A stretch of DNA of 64,000 nt from Cristatella mucedo. Taxonomy: Eukaryota; Bryozoa; Phylactolaemata; Cristatellidae. Positions 24,648-33,939 of this stretch are shown here, in pieces. Both the position numbers and the translations under genes were made by a program. The number at the start of each line of letters is the position of its first letter. The first letter of the stretch is position 1. Below the pieces are notes generated by a model. That model was given only the letters and a program-made list of their open reading frames with translations. It had not been told where the DNA came from and made no database searches. Where the stretch lies: assembly GCA_009760855.2 (NCBI GenBank), contig WPIO01000077.1:374001-438000 (forward strand), read 5' to 3'.

Positions 24648-24923
24648 ATGGATGTCTCAAGAATTTTAAGTTGTGAACAATCTAGAGAAATGGCTGTAAA
24701 AATCTGTCTTCAAAAACTTAAAGGTCAAGATCAACGTATAGTTAAACATTCACTAGACAAACTAATTCCAGATATTGATAGTTCTTATATTAGTATTCTT
24801 ATAGATATATGTGATACATGTGATAAACTAATGGAGAGTCGTAGTAAGATAAATGAGATGCTTGAAGAGGCAAATAAAAAATCTAAAACACCAAAAACAA
24901 AACCAGGAGTAGTGATTAATTAA
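24648..24923 (+). CDS. Tandem small-protein family, copy 1 (intact)
   Basis: 91 residues, starting MDVSRILSCEQSREMA, with a core IPDIDSSYISILIDICDTCDK and a basic tail. The start follows TATAAAAAATG. The next three genes are diverged copies sharing the start D(V/I)xRIL and the core LPDSxIExLxxxCD. Not a family I can name. Probably helical and cysteine-containing. Confidence 0.6.
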   Translation: MDVSRILSCEQSREMAVKICLQKLKGQDQRIVKHSLDKLIPDIDSSYISILIDICDTCDKLMESRSKINEMLEEANKKSKTPKTKPGVVIN

Positions 24924-24940
24924 ACAATATTATATAGAAA

Positions 24941-25180
24941 ATTGATATTGCAAGGATTCTATGTTGTGAAAGAGCTAAAAATACTGCATATAGTGTTTGT
25001 TCTAAAAGATTTAAAGTTTGTGGATCCAAGGTGCTTACAAATCTATTTTCTTATATTTCTATGTTACCTGATTCAATTATTGAAGATTTAATTAAAATGT
25101 GTGATATTTGTGATAAAATAGAAGATTATAATAATAAACTAGATAATATTTGTTCAAGAGTTTTCCAAAATGATTTTTAA
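24941..25180 (+). pseudogene. Tandem small-protein family, copy 2, start codon lost
   Basis: Open from 24941 to TAA 25178 with IDIARILCCERAKNTAY, then SYISMLPDSIIEDLIKMCD. The position of the start ATG, right after TATATAGAAA, reads ATT. Otherwise the 79-codon frame is intact. Confidence 0.6.
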
Positions 25181-25202
25181 TTTTTTAATATATATATATA
25201 TA

Positions 25203-25430
25203 TTGGATGTAAGAATATCAAGAATTTTATCTAATGTTTCTATCAAACACTGTGCATACCTTATTTGTATTAGAATATTTAATGTTGATGCTAAAGAAGA
25301 TTTATATCCCTATATTAGTAAACTACCTGATTCAGAAATAGAAAAGTTACTTAAATTGTGTGATTTAGATGATGAAATAGAAAAATATGAAATATTAGCA
25401 ACTTCTATTTTTAATACTATTTATATATAA
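25203..25430 (+). pseudogene. Tandem small-protein family, copy 3, start codon lost
   Basis: DVRISRILSNVSIKHCAYL, then LYPYISKLPDSEIEKLLKLC. The codon where the start should be is TTG, after a run of TATATATATA. Open to the stop at 25430. Confidence 0.6.
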
Positions 25431-25432
25431 AA

Positions 25433-25647
25433 ATGAATATTGAAAGAATACTATCTCATGACTATGTTAAACATCTTGTATATATATATTGTTTAATGCT
25501 AAAGAAGATAAAGATGAAGATTTATATCCTTATATTAGTAAACTACCTGATTCAGAAATAGAAAAGTTACTTAAATTGTGTGATATATATGATATGGTAG
25601 ATAAGCTTCATATCTTATCATTTTCTATTTTAAAAAGTATTCATTGA
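25433..25647 (+). pseudogene. Tandem small-protein family, copy 4, frameshifted
   Basis: ATG 25433 starts MNIERILSHDYVKHL, then the frame is lost. The core reappears in another frame as LYPYISKLPDSEIEKLLKLC, identical to copy 3, ending at 25647. The identity points to a recent duplication or conversion between copies 3 and 4. Confidence 0.6.
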
Positions 25648-25691
25648 TTGTTTATGTATGTATTTTATTATTTTTTATTATTATATAGGAA

Positions 25692-26146
25692 ATTGAAGCA
25701 GTTACTGATCCGATGCTAGCAACTTCTGCATTAGCACTTAAATCTTACGTTGATTATCTTGTTAGGTCAAGAATGACAGCATATGATGAACAACAACTCA
25801 GTTCCGATATTTCACTTATGACTATCTTGATGAAGCAGATTCTGAAGCACAAAAGATTATTACTGCAGGTCACACTGAAGTTCTATCGGGTCTTGAGGAA
25901 AGAGTTTGATCTAAAGTTGATGCTCTTCTAGATGATCCTAGTGAGATTGCTGATTATACTACATGGATTGCATCACAACTTCCATCAATGTCTACAGTCA
26001 TATCTGGAGTATCTGGTGTTAAACCTGACATCACTGGAATTGTTAAAGATGAGTGTTATGCAGTTCTACCAAGTATTACTGATGGTAAGAGTGCAAAACA
26101 AAAAGCCGCTGAAACAGCACTAGCACAACCTGATCCTGTAGTTTAA
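25692..26146 (+). pseudogene. Viral hypothetical acidic protein, start lost, frameshift and stop
   Basis: The TATATAGGAA signal is followed by ATT in place of ATG. The frame begins EAVTDPMLATSALALKSYVD, shifts near 25815 to a frame with YDYLDEADSEAQKIIT, meets TGA at 25907, then continues DALLDDPSEIADYTTWIASQ to TAA 26144. About 150 residues originally. No recognised family. Confidence 0.55.
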
Positions 26147-26182
26147 TTAATTTAAGTAAAATATAAAAACAATATATAGAAG

Positions 26183-26476
26183 ATGAATATTGAGACAAGA
26201 AGTAAAGACTGTTTTAAAAAAGCACAAAGACAACAGCATTCAAACTTTAAAATCTGTTCTTATCCAATGGGTAGAATTGAAGACATCAGATCAACTTTGT
26301 TAGATGCTGTAAAATTAGTATTAGAATATAAAGCACTTAGAATTAACCAATGTGAACCAGAAATAGCAAATGTATTTGTTAAAGTTAGAGATGGTTCAAT
26401 CTTTGAAGAGTTCCTTAAAGACTTAAAAATAGAAAAAATAAATAGTATGAGGTCTGAAGCTTACTCTAAAAAATAG
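26183..26476 (+). CDS. Viral hypothetical protein, 97 aa
   Basis: Intact frame starting MNIETRSKDCFKKAQRQQHS directly after AATATATAGAAG. Mixed charge, predicted mostly helical (RIEDIRSTLLDAVKLVLEYK), no transmembrane segment. The N-terminal MNIE echoes copy 4 of the small family upstream, but the core motif is absent. Confidence 0.6.
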   Translation: MNIETRSKDCFKKAQRQQHSNFKICSYPMGRIEDIRSTLLDAVKLVLEYKALRINQCEPEIANVFVKVRDGSIFEEFLKDLKIEKINSMRSEAYSKK

Positions 26477-26490
26477 AACTAACTAAACAA

Positions 26491-26562
26491 ATGAAAGATT
26501 CTGAAAAGAGTTTTGATATACCTAAGGAATTAATTAAAGAAACTATGGATTGGAAGATTTAA
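26491..26562 (+). CDS. Possible 23-residue peptide
   Basis: ATG 26491 to TAA 26560, MKDSEKSFDIPKELIKETMD. It sits between the previous gene and the end of the minus-strand fibre cluster. Too short to judge. Confidence 0.2.
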   Translation: MKDSEKSFDIPKELIKETMDWKI

Positions 26563-26606
26563 ATATCTGAAATATAAGGATTAACGTATCTTTTTACTCC
26601 ATCTGT

Positions 26607-27710
26607 TTAATCTATCGATGCTGAAGGAGAGTAATGAACACCTTTAACTAATCCAATCTCAATATAATCTGTATCAGTTGGTGCTGTAATGTATGTGCTA
26701 TCTAAAAATGAATATATACAAGTAAAATTAAGAGTAACTTCTGAATTAGTATTTGAAATAGTAAAATTTAATGGTGAATTGTTTAATAAAATCATATTAT
26801 CAACAAAACCATTAACTCCTAGTTTGAAGTAAGTACTAAAACTTGGATTATAAGCAATCTTATGATACAAAATTCTAACAATAATATCACCATCTATTAT
26901 TTCTACTTCTTCAATATCACCATCTGTTAGTTCAAAACCTTCATTTGTTTTTTTAATAGTAATAGTAATATTTGCTTTCATAACTCTAAATGAAACACTA
27001 ATTCCTGCAAATGTGAATGAATTATTATAATAAATTGATTTAGAAACTGTGTACTTAATTATAAAATTAACATAATTACTAACACCATATGCTGCATTAT
27101 TTATATCTTTTATTTTTATCACTATACTTGTGTATACTACTTTTTTATGGTAATATCTGATAGTTTTGCTAAAATTAATTTTCCATTACTAGAAGAAGAA
27201 AATTCTCGTGATGCTATACCAATATTACTTACACTGCTTACAGTTAAATCACCCAAACATTGAATAGAATGTGCATTAGCAATAACATTAGAGATATAAG
27301 GATAATGTCCACACTTTAAGTAAAATATATGAATAAATTTGACAGGAATTAAATCATTTGGACCATATCCGTCAAATTTTGGTTCATTTCTTCTCATTAT
27401 TAATTTATCTACAATCAAGTTTCCACTCATTACTACAGGTCTCATATATCTATCTAATTTTGTATCAACATATTTTTTGTAGCAATATCTCTTCCATTAA
27501 CAGAATCTGATATTCTTACATTTTTTTTGAATTTGCAGATAAATTACCAGTTATACGTTGATCTGAAACAGTATCTTTTCTTAGATAATTGTTATCAGCA
27601 AATGATTTATTAACTGTTTCTAATGTATCAACAGTTTCTCCAACATTAATTATTCTATTTGAATCAAAGTTCAATGTTCCATCCATTTGTAAATATTTTC
27701 TACTAAGCAT
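26607..27710 (-). pseudogene. Fibre-like attachment protein 3, frameshifted
   Basis: Starts at ATG 27710 (MLSRKYLQMDGTLNFDSNRI), after TATATAGCAA. It has the repeat type seen in phage tail fibres and related viral attachment proteins: a short beta segment, N-R-I-x-N, then a V..V..Y-like step. The frame breaks at the T8 run 27521-27528 and again near 27137. The C-terminal part (26607-27122 frame, ending IGLVKGVHYSPSASID) has a different, beta-rich character, suiting a head or knob. Function by resemblance only. Confidence 0.6.
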
Positions 27711-27711
27711 T

Positions 27712-28592
27712 TTAATGTGTTGCTATATAAAGCGTTACATTTATTGTTTTATTAAATAAATCTGCTTTAGCTACAAATATAGAACTCTCTACTATTTTTT
27801 TAGTTGGATCTAGAGAATAACTTCCAAATAATTGATATGGGTATTCTCTTGCATTTATTCCATTTGCTGGAAAAGGAACAATAATTTTTGTTAAGTTTTG
27901 AGTTAATGAATATGTTGCTGAAAGTACAAATATACCTCTAGGAACATAAACATCTTCCAATAAACTAATCCATTTTCCATCATATGATAAACTTCCAATT
28001 GTAGTTTGTAATGAACTATCAATAACACCAGTAAATTGTATAACTGCTACATTCCCATCTGTTATTTTATTTAGATAATCAAGGTTTACACCATCATTAA
28101 GATGAACAGGATCATTTAAAATTCTAATAATATTACTTGTCATATCTAGATTTCCATGAATAATTCCACCACGAACACTAAGAAAGTTTGTATCAATATA
28201 ACTTTGATTTACTACACTTTAATCATTATCTGGAGGAGCACTAGCTCTAATACCAGCATATACAATTAAATTTCCTCTAATTGTTCCACCAGTAAGTGGT
28301 AACTTAGTATCAGCATAATCCTTTGTTGCAGCATCACTAGGATTTATAGGATTAGAAAGATCTACTATTCTAAAATTATTCATATCAATATCTCCATCAT
28401 TCGTTGTTGATCTAGAAATCTTAGTAACAAAATTAGTATCTATATACTTTCTATTTACTGCATCACCAGCATCAACAGGATCACCTAAATTATTTGTAAG
28501 ATTATTATCCATATTTAGATTTCCACTGAGTATATCACCAGTTTTTTAATACAATTCTTTGATGACTTTCCTTTGCTTCTTTTACCTAACAT
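27712..28592 (-). pseudogene. Fibre-like attachment protein 2, broken
   Basis: ATG 28592 follows CATAGAAA. After a frameshift near 28545 the frame carries shaft-type repeats: NNLGDPVDAGDAVNRKYIDT and IVDLSNPINPSDAATKDYAD, each followed by a GG.I.GNL-type step. An in-frame TAA lies at 28219-28221, then another repeat. The C-terminal half is beta-rich and ends NKTINVTLYIATH. One base separates its stop from the next fibre gene. Shaft plus head is the usual layout of trimeric fibres. Confidence 0.65.
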
Positions 28593-28595
28593 TTT

Positions 28596-29414
28596 CTATG
28601 CAATACTAACAATAAAATCTATAAAAGTAATTCCACTAGCAACTGTAAACTTATCGATAACATATCTACATGTCCCATCAATGTTAATTATTAAAACTAC
28701 TGTACCACTTACTCCATAAGTATTATCACTAGTTAATTCTAAATAAGAATTAGTTTTATTAGTTGCATACATAATATTAGATACCATACTAAAATTAGGT
28801 AATACTCCTGGAAAGAATGTTTTAAGATTAGTATTATACGCAATAACTTTTCCAGTAGCTGCAACAACAGGTATATCACCTGGTGTTATTTGTTGAGTTT
28901 GAAATGCATTACCTGTACTTCCATTAGCAGTAATATTAAGACCTAAGTATTTAAATGTTACTTGTTTATTACTATCAACATACTGTTTTGATGCTACATC
29001 AGAAGCTTTTACATTCATAATATTCTTATTTCCCATGTCAATACTTGCCATTGCTTTACCTTGAAATACTGCTGTCATACATTTAAGTAATCCATAGTTT
29101 ATTACTTTATAAGGTCTTAAATCTGAGTATACAGTTCCATCAGCTGAATTACCGGATATACCAACAACATTTTTACAATTCATTTGTGATTTCATTACAG
29201 CATCTCTTGTATGTAGTAAATCTGTTAGAGCTGATACTTTTGCTATTTCTCCTGAAGGATTACTAATAATATTATTACCAGCACTTGAAGTAAGAGCATA
29301 ATCTAGTCTTATAGCATCACCACTATTAACAGGAAATCCTAAATTAGTTATTCTATTATTATTTGCATCAAGATTAGTATAAATATTACCATTGACTTTT
29401 CTAACTTTTTCCAT
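28596..29414 (-). CDS. Fibre-like attachment protein 1
   Basis: 272 residues. I choose ATG 29414 as start because it directly follows ATATTATAAA; the open frame upstream is antisense to the next gene. It has repeat steps NNNRITNLGFPVNSGDAIRL and NIMNVKASDVASKQYVDSN, then a beta-rich C-terminal domain ending FTVASGITFIDFIVSIA. It looks intact. The gene diverges from 29425 with only 10 bases between the two start codons. Likely a virion surface fibre, by resemblance. Confidence 0.65.
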   Translation of the reverse strand: MEKVRKVNGNIYTNLDANNNRITNLGFPVNSGDAIRLDYALTSSAGNNIISNPSGEIAKVSALTDLLHTRDAVMKSQMNCKNVVGISGNSADGTVYSDLRPYKVINYGLLKCMTAVFQGKAMASIDMGNKNIMNVKASDVASKQYVDSNKQVTFKYLGLNITANGSTGNAFQTQQITPGDIPVVAATGKVIAYNTNLKTFFPGVLPNFSMVSNIMYATNKTNSYLELTSDNTYGVSGTVVLIINIDGTCRYVIDKFTVASGITFIDFIVSIA

Positions 29415-29424
29415 TTTATAATAT
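29415..29424. promoter_or_regulatory. 10-bp bidirectional start region
   Basis: TTTATAATAT is all that separates the minus-strand ATG (29412-29414) and the plus-strand ATG (29425-29427). Any TATA-type signal must serve both genes or lie inside them. Confidence 0.5.
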
Positions 29425-29808
29425 ATGCCGAAAAAAGTAAAGAAAGGTAAAGGTGTAGAAGAAGATTTAAAAGAAGGAACTAAAACAACTAAAGAAGTGT
29501 TAGATGGTGTTAAGACTGCAACAAAAATAGGTGAAAAAGCATTTACAAAATTATTACCAAAGTTAGCAGCAAGATTATCATTACAAGCATCTGAAAAAAT
29601 TGCAACAGCTGTTCCTAAAGTCTTACAGTCTCTTAAATTTATTGGAGCAGGTACAAAAGTTTTAGGAGGCTTTCTATCTGGATTTACAGGATTAGTTGAC
29701 CTAAGTCTTTTTATAAAACAAATAGTAGATGATATTACTAGTGGTAAATATGGACAGGTATTCTGGAAGACAATGTCAGAAAAAAGAACGATTGCAAAAG
29801 ATGATTGA
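29425..29808 (+). CDS. Basic, glycine-bearing viral protein (virion core candidate)
   Basis: 127 residues. Lys-rich N-terminus (MPKKVKKGKGVEEDLKEG), amphipathic helices (KLLPKLAARLSLQASEKIAT) and a hydrophobic stretch (IGAGTKVLGGFLSGFTGLVD). The stop overlaps ATG 29801 of the next gene (ATGATTGA). The two may once have been one frame, as the next product continues a membrane-active type sequence. A virion core or membrane-active protein is plausible but not shown. Confidence 0.5.
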   Translation: MPKKVKKGKGVEEDLKEGTKTTKEVLDGVKTATKIGEKAFTKLLPKLAARLSLQASEKIATAVPKVLQSLKFIGAGTKVLGGFLSGFTGLVDLSLFIKQIVDDITSGKYGQVFWKTMSEKRTIAKDD

Positions 29809-30124
29809 ATCACTAGAAATAGGCTTAGCAATTAATGATGTATTACTTGCAGCTGAAAAAGATGGTTATCCTTGGTATTGGGCTCCAAAAGAATATTTAA
29901 GTGAAGTGTTTGGAATGGAAGTTAATTGGGATAGTTCACAATTAGATCCTAAATCTTGGTCTAAGAACTTTTTAGAAGTTCGATCAGGAGGTTTTCTACC
30001 TGCTATTCCAGCACTTGTTGGATTGATTGCAGCAGCTGTTGGAATGGCTGGAACTGTGATTTCAATTGGTGTTACAATTGCAAGTCTAAAAAAAATTAAT
30101 CGATCAAACAATGTTTGTTGGTAA
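29801..30124 (+). CDS. Core protein X-like membrane-active protein
   Basis: 107 residues from ATG 29801. The C-terminal RSGGFLPAIPALVGLIAAAV segment and the following small-residue hydrophobic helix closely resemble the C-terminal hydrophobic segment of adenoviral core protein X and of adintovirus PX proteins (known family feature). The stop overlaps the start of the next gene. Role inferred: virion core or membrane interaction. The frame is intact. Confidence 0.6.
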   Translation: MIESLEIGLAINDVLLAAEKDGYPWYWAPKEYLSEVFGMEVNWDSSQLDPKSWSKNFLEVRSGGFLPAIPALVGLIAAAVGMAGTVISIGVTIASLKKINRSNNVCW

Positions 30125-30533
30125 AAGCCCGCCTATGAAAACACACGAACATAGAATGGAGGCATTAACCTTGCAAGGTGAAAGACTTACAAATGCTATT
30201 ACTGACTTAAAGAAAATGGTAAAACTTATTGATCGTGGGGTTGATATTGATGTATCAGGAAAAGTTCAGATAGAAGAAGTTCAAAATAGATTAGATTACC
30301 AAGATAAAGGTCAAGAATTAGTAGAGAAAGGAGGCATTGATTTCTCTCCAGAATTAAAAAGAGATATAAAACAAGTAGACAGTACTTCAGGTGGTGGTAA
30401 GAAAACTTGTAATTATAAGGCGGAGAGTGCAATATTATTGAGTACTCTTTATTCAAAGGGTGCTACACCTGAAGAAATTGATAAAGAGGTTAAAAAGCTG
30501 TTAGTAGAATTGAAAAAGAGATGTAGTAATTAG
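30111..30533 (+). CDS. Viral hypothetical protein, helical, 140 aa
   Basis: Intact frame MFVGKSPPMKTHEHRMEALT to TAG 30531, overlapping the preceding stop by 14 bases. Charged and mostly helical, with a short SGGGKKTCNYK linker before a C-terminal helix pair. A second ATG at 30134 is also possible. No family recognised. It converges on, and overlaps by a few bases, the HNH gene. Confidence 0.55.
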   Translation: MFVGKSPPMKTHEHRMEALTLQGERLTNAITDLKKMVKLIDRGVDIDVSGKVQIEEVQNRLDYQDKGQELVEKGGIDFSPELKRDIKQVDSTSGGGKKTCNYKAESAILLSTLYSKGATPEEIDKEVKKLLVELKKRCSN

Positions 30534-31111
30534 TAGTCACTATAACGAACAACTTTATTATCATCTGTTAATGTATAAGTAAAATTAAGTTTTGAGAAAG
30601 TAATATGATGTTTTATTGCAGCTAAATCGTGAGAAACGGCTGCATCATATTCTTCATCAAAGTAACCCCAAGGGTTTCTTTCTTCCATCTATCCGAATTT
30701 GAGCATGCCATTTATTGTGATCTTTATCCCAATTAACCCCCATAAACTTTGATGACAAACCTTCTCTTTTTGGTTTGTTTCTTTGATTTTGAGACCTATT
30801 AGCCTCACGTAAATTATAAAAAGAACTATTTAGTTTATTGTTATCAATGTGATCAATTTCCTTAAGTGGAAATCTTTTTGTTATTATTAAAAATTCCAAA
30901 CAATGCGCTTTATAATCCTTTCCGTCAATACTAATGATTCTATATCAATATTTATCAATTGATCCAGCTTCTTCTCCAGCTTTTGCTTTTCCACCTCTAT
31001 CAACTTTCCAGAGAAAGATGCCGGTGAATGCATTGTATGCTAATAAACTCATTACTCTCTCTCTCTAAATTCTTCAACTTGGTCAACACTAGTACATTCG
31101 TCATCTGACAT
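30530..31111 (-). pseudogene. HNH endonuclease with AP2 domain (homing-type), inactivated
   Basis: Minus-strand gene, probable start ATG 31111 after TATATAAGAA, or ATG 31052. It reads AYNAFTGIFLWKVDRGGKAK, an HNH block KEIDHIDNNKLNSSFYNLRE, then an AP2-type DNA-binding block FMGVNWDKDHNKWHAQIRID and EEYDAAVSHDLAAIKHH. This is the order of phage-type HNH/AP2 nucleases, which often spread as selfish homing genes. Breaks: a shift in the GA-repeat near 31060, a TGA stop near 30943, and a frameshift at the G4 run near 30667. Rare cargo for an animal Polinton. Identification confident, activity excluded. Confidence 0.8.
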
Positions 31112-31163
31112 TTCTTATATAGTAATTTTTTATCTGTTTAAATTATTATTATTATATAGAAAT

Positions 31164-31935
31164 ATGAGTTATCACGAAACAAAATTATCATTGTCGGAAC
31201 ATCGGATAAAACTAATATATGAATCAATTGAACCAATTTCAATCAGATTGAAACACTCTGATTTAAAAGGGTCTGTTTCTTTACTTGTAACTAATACACA
31301 ACTAGCAAGAATAGAAAAAAGTAAAACAAAAAATAAAGGATTGCAATTGAACCTTTCTCTTAAACAATTGAAACAAAATAGAAAAGTTGGATCTGGGATC
31401 GTGGACATAATAAATAAATTAACTGGTAATCGTGAAATGCATATGTCTCTTCCTAAAGGTGTTCAATCTGAAAATGTTCCAGGTGGATCTTTCAACAACT
31501 GGTAAATATTCTTATGCCGGGCCAGGTACTCAATTCAAAAAAAGAATGGAACAGGGTTACACTGGAGTGAATGATTTGGATGCACGTGCTTTAATTCATG
31601 ACCATACATACACATAGACATCGTCCGATCCAGAACCAAAAAGAACAGAAATAAGAAATTTATCAGATTTAGTTCTTGCTGAGAGTGCTGCAAGAATAGC
31701 ATTGGATCCCAAACAACCGAATTATGTTAGAGAAGATACAAAAACAGTTGCTGCAATTATGAGTGCAAAAGCAAAGTTAGGTTTAGGTATAGGTGGTAGT
31801 ATCTTAGACAGCAAAATAGCAATGGGTTTCTTAAAAGATAAAGTACCTAATCCAACAAGTATTAGTAAGATAGCTAATTATGCAAAAACTCTCGTTTATA
31901 AAATGTTATCTATAAGTAAAAAAAGATATAAATAA
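31164..31935 (+). pseudogene. Phospholipase A2-domain virion protein (parvovirus-type), broken
   Basis: Starts directly after TTATATAGAAAT. The N-terminal half has a basic amphipathic region (LQLNLSLKQLKQNRKVGSGI). After a frameshift near 31497 comes a secreted-PLA2-like core: calcium-loop type YAGPGTQF, then GVNDLDARALIHDHTY with the His-Asp catalytic pair, as in the unique region of parvovirus VP1. An in-frame TAG at 31615 follows. The same frame then runs NLSDLVLAESAARIALDP to a basic C-terminus at 31935. In parvoviruses this domain opens endosomal membranes; the same role here is inference. Confidence 0.82.
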
Positions 31936-32008
31936 CTAATCTAATTTTTATTTTGTTTTATATAAGTGTTTTTAGTTTTTAATAATCTACAGGATTGAAT
32001 TTATCCTG

Positions 32009-32475
32009 TTATTGTTTTTTATCTATATTATAAACTTTAACTTGATCAATCTTCAATCTAATACTAAGTCTTTCTTCTGAGTTATAAGTATCTTTAGTAA
32101 CATAAGATCCATCTAGAATTCCAGTAACAGCAAAGTCATTTCCAAATTTTTGAATTATTTCTGCAACACTAGTAAATTTAATTTGTTTATTCTTTTGATT
32201 AAAGAAGATACTTGGTTTATTACCAAATGCAATTTTAATACCAATAGTTGAACGAGCACTCATATCAAAACCACTATATTCAAGTTTCATGCTTGCTCTA
32301 TTAGCAATATCTTCAAGTACAGGTCTCATATCTTCTGTAATATACACCCATGCATTGAAGTAAGGCTTAGAATCTTTACTAATTTTCTCTTCAATGTGAA
32401 TACGCGCTTGTTTTCTTTAGGAATTACGACTGCAGCATTTTCGAGTACAACGAATTTTTTATTCTCCGTTTCCAT
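32009..32475 (-). pseudogene. Viral hypothetical protein, frameshifted
   Basis: ATG 32475 lies directly after GTATAGAA. Starts METENKKFVVLENAAVVIP, is shifted near 32415, and continues FNAWVYITEDMRPVLEDIAN to IDKKQ at 32009. About 155 residues and beta-rich, with the middle DMSARSTIGIKIAFG. I do not recognise the family; an OB-fold nucleic-acid-binding protein would fit but is unproven. The neighbour is the protease. Confidence 0.55.
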
Positions 32476-32503
32476 TTCTATACAAGGGAAAAAAATGTTT
32501 AAA

Positions 32504-33239
32504 TTAAATTAATAATTCCATTGTTGATCCAAAATCCGATTCTTGCATTAGTTTTAAGAAGATTAGACACCTTCTTCCACAATCTGTTTGATTGTATTCT
32601 TGTAACTTAAACGTCTGAAATGTTGGTATAACACCAAAATATTTTATTACTTCAGGCATTGGTGGTGCACCAAATGAATCAAAGTAAAAACATTTGTTTC
32701 CTTCTTTTTTAAGTGCTACCCAATGATATATTGCTTTTTCTGATTCACCAGTATAACAAATAAGACATTCATTTCCGAATGGTTTTGTTAGTTCATCTCT
32801 TGCAAAGACACCTCTAAAAAAATTTATATCTAATTCTTGTATATAATTATTTATTTCTATATCAGTCAAAGGTGATGATTTTACTTTTTTTTTAATTGTT
32901 CAATAGTATTTTTTAGCTATGCAATTTTATCTCCAGAACCACTATATCTTTCTTTACTACCTGAGAATTTTTTACCAAGTGTATTTGATATTGCAGCAAA
33001 TAAAGCAGGAGTTGGAACAGATGATCCATATTTGCTTGTATTCTTCCAGATCCAGATTTGTTTTGTCATCTTCCAGAACCAACTGTCGTTCTCAGCTTAA
33101 CAAACTTTGACTTCTTACTATTACAAATAGTACAAATACCTTTAAGTATTTCCCTCATTCCTTTCGTACTATCTACTTCTACATACTCTTCATGGAGTGT
33201 ATCAGTTTGTTTTTTACACTTCAAACAATATATTTCCAT
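32504..33239 (-). pseudogene. Adenain-like cysteine protease with N-terminal zinc ribbon, broken
   Basis: Maturation protease that in relatives cleaves virion precursors. The C-terminal domain has the catalytic His in YHWVAL, Asp in YFDSFGAPPMPEV, and Gln/Cys in YNQTDCGRRCLIFL, the H-D/E-Q-C layout of adenovirus protease. It extends upstream: ATG 33239 begins MEIYCLKCKKQTDTLHEEYV with a second CxxC (GICTICN), a likely zinc ribbon, then a Gly/Ser linker. Breaks: TGA at 33066-33068, a frameshift after it, TAG at 32917-32919 and a shift at the A9 run 32885-32893. The catalytic part itself is open from 32869. The gene diverges from the ATPase. Confidence 0.87.
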
Positions 33240-33258
33240 ATATTATAATATAGAAAAA

Positions 33259-33927
33259 ATGACTTTGCAAGTTAAACCATTCAATTTTGGACAAGATGTG
33301 GACACTGGACATGAAGAACTATTACCTAAAGTACCAATTAGAGCATTAGTGCTTGGACCAAGTGGAACAGGTAAATCACAGTTAGTAATGAATTGGATAT
33401 TTTATGGAAAAGTTAATTATGATACTAGTACTATTATTGCATCAAGTTTAGATCAAAAGTTATATCGCGGTCTTATGTCAATGACTAGAGAAAAACCTGC
33501 ATTTGTTTGGGTTAATGGAATTGATAATATGCCAGAAGTTGATTCATATAAGAATTGTAAAAATGTTGTTGTATTAGATGATTTGATGACAGAAGATCAA
33601 TCTAAGATATTAGATTATTTTACTAGAGGAAGACATAAAGGCTTGAATATATTTTATCTTGCTCAAGGTTTTACTGATATTCCTAGAAGAGAAATAAGAA
33701 ATTATATAAATATGATAATAATCTTTAAACAAAATAATACTGATATAGAATGCATTCGTGATTCATATGTTGGTGATATTGATAAGAAGCAATTTAGAGA
33801 ATAGGTAAACTCCTGTACAAGGAAAAGATATAGTTATTGTGTTATTGATTTAACTAAAACTGAAGATGAAGGAAGATTTTGGTCAGTTGATAATACAGGT
33901 AAACAATTAATAACTATTTTTAATTGA
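33259..33927 (+). pseudogene. FtsK/HerA-type packaging ATPase, one in-frame stop
   Basis: Genome-packaging ATPase of the A32/FtsK-HerA group. Start at ATG 33259 after AATATAGAAAAA. Walker A GPSGTGKS at residues 33-40, Walker B VVVLDD at 103-108, and a conserved FYLAQGFTDIP block. The frame meets TAG at 33802-33804 and stays open in the same frame with conserved-looking sequence (RYSYCVIDLTKTEDEGRFW) to TGA 33925, about 223 codons in all, the normal size. Only 19 bases separate its start from the divergent protease start. Confidence 0.92.
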
Positions 33928-33939
33928 ATATAGGAGAAA

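Noticed and set aside
28596-29831. 411-codon minus frame as the fibre gene
   Set aside because: Its first part is antisense to the basic protein at 29425; the real start is ATG 29414 after the gene-start motif.
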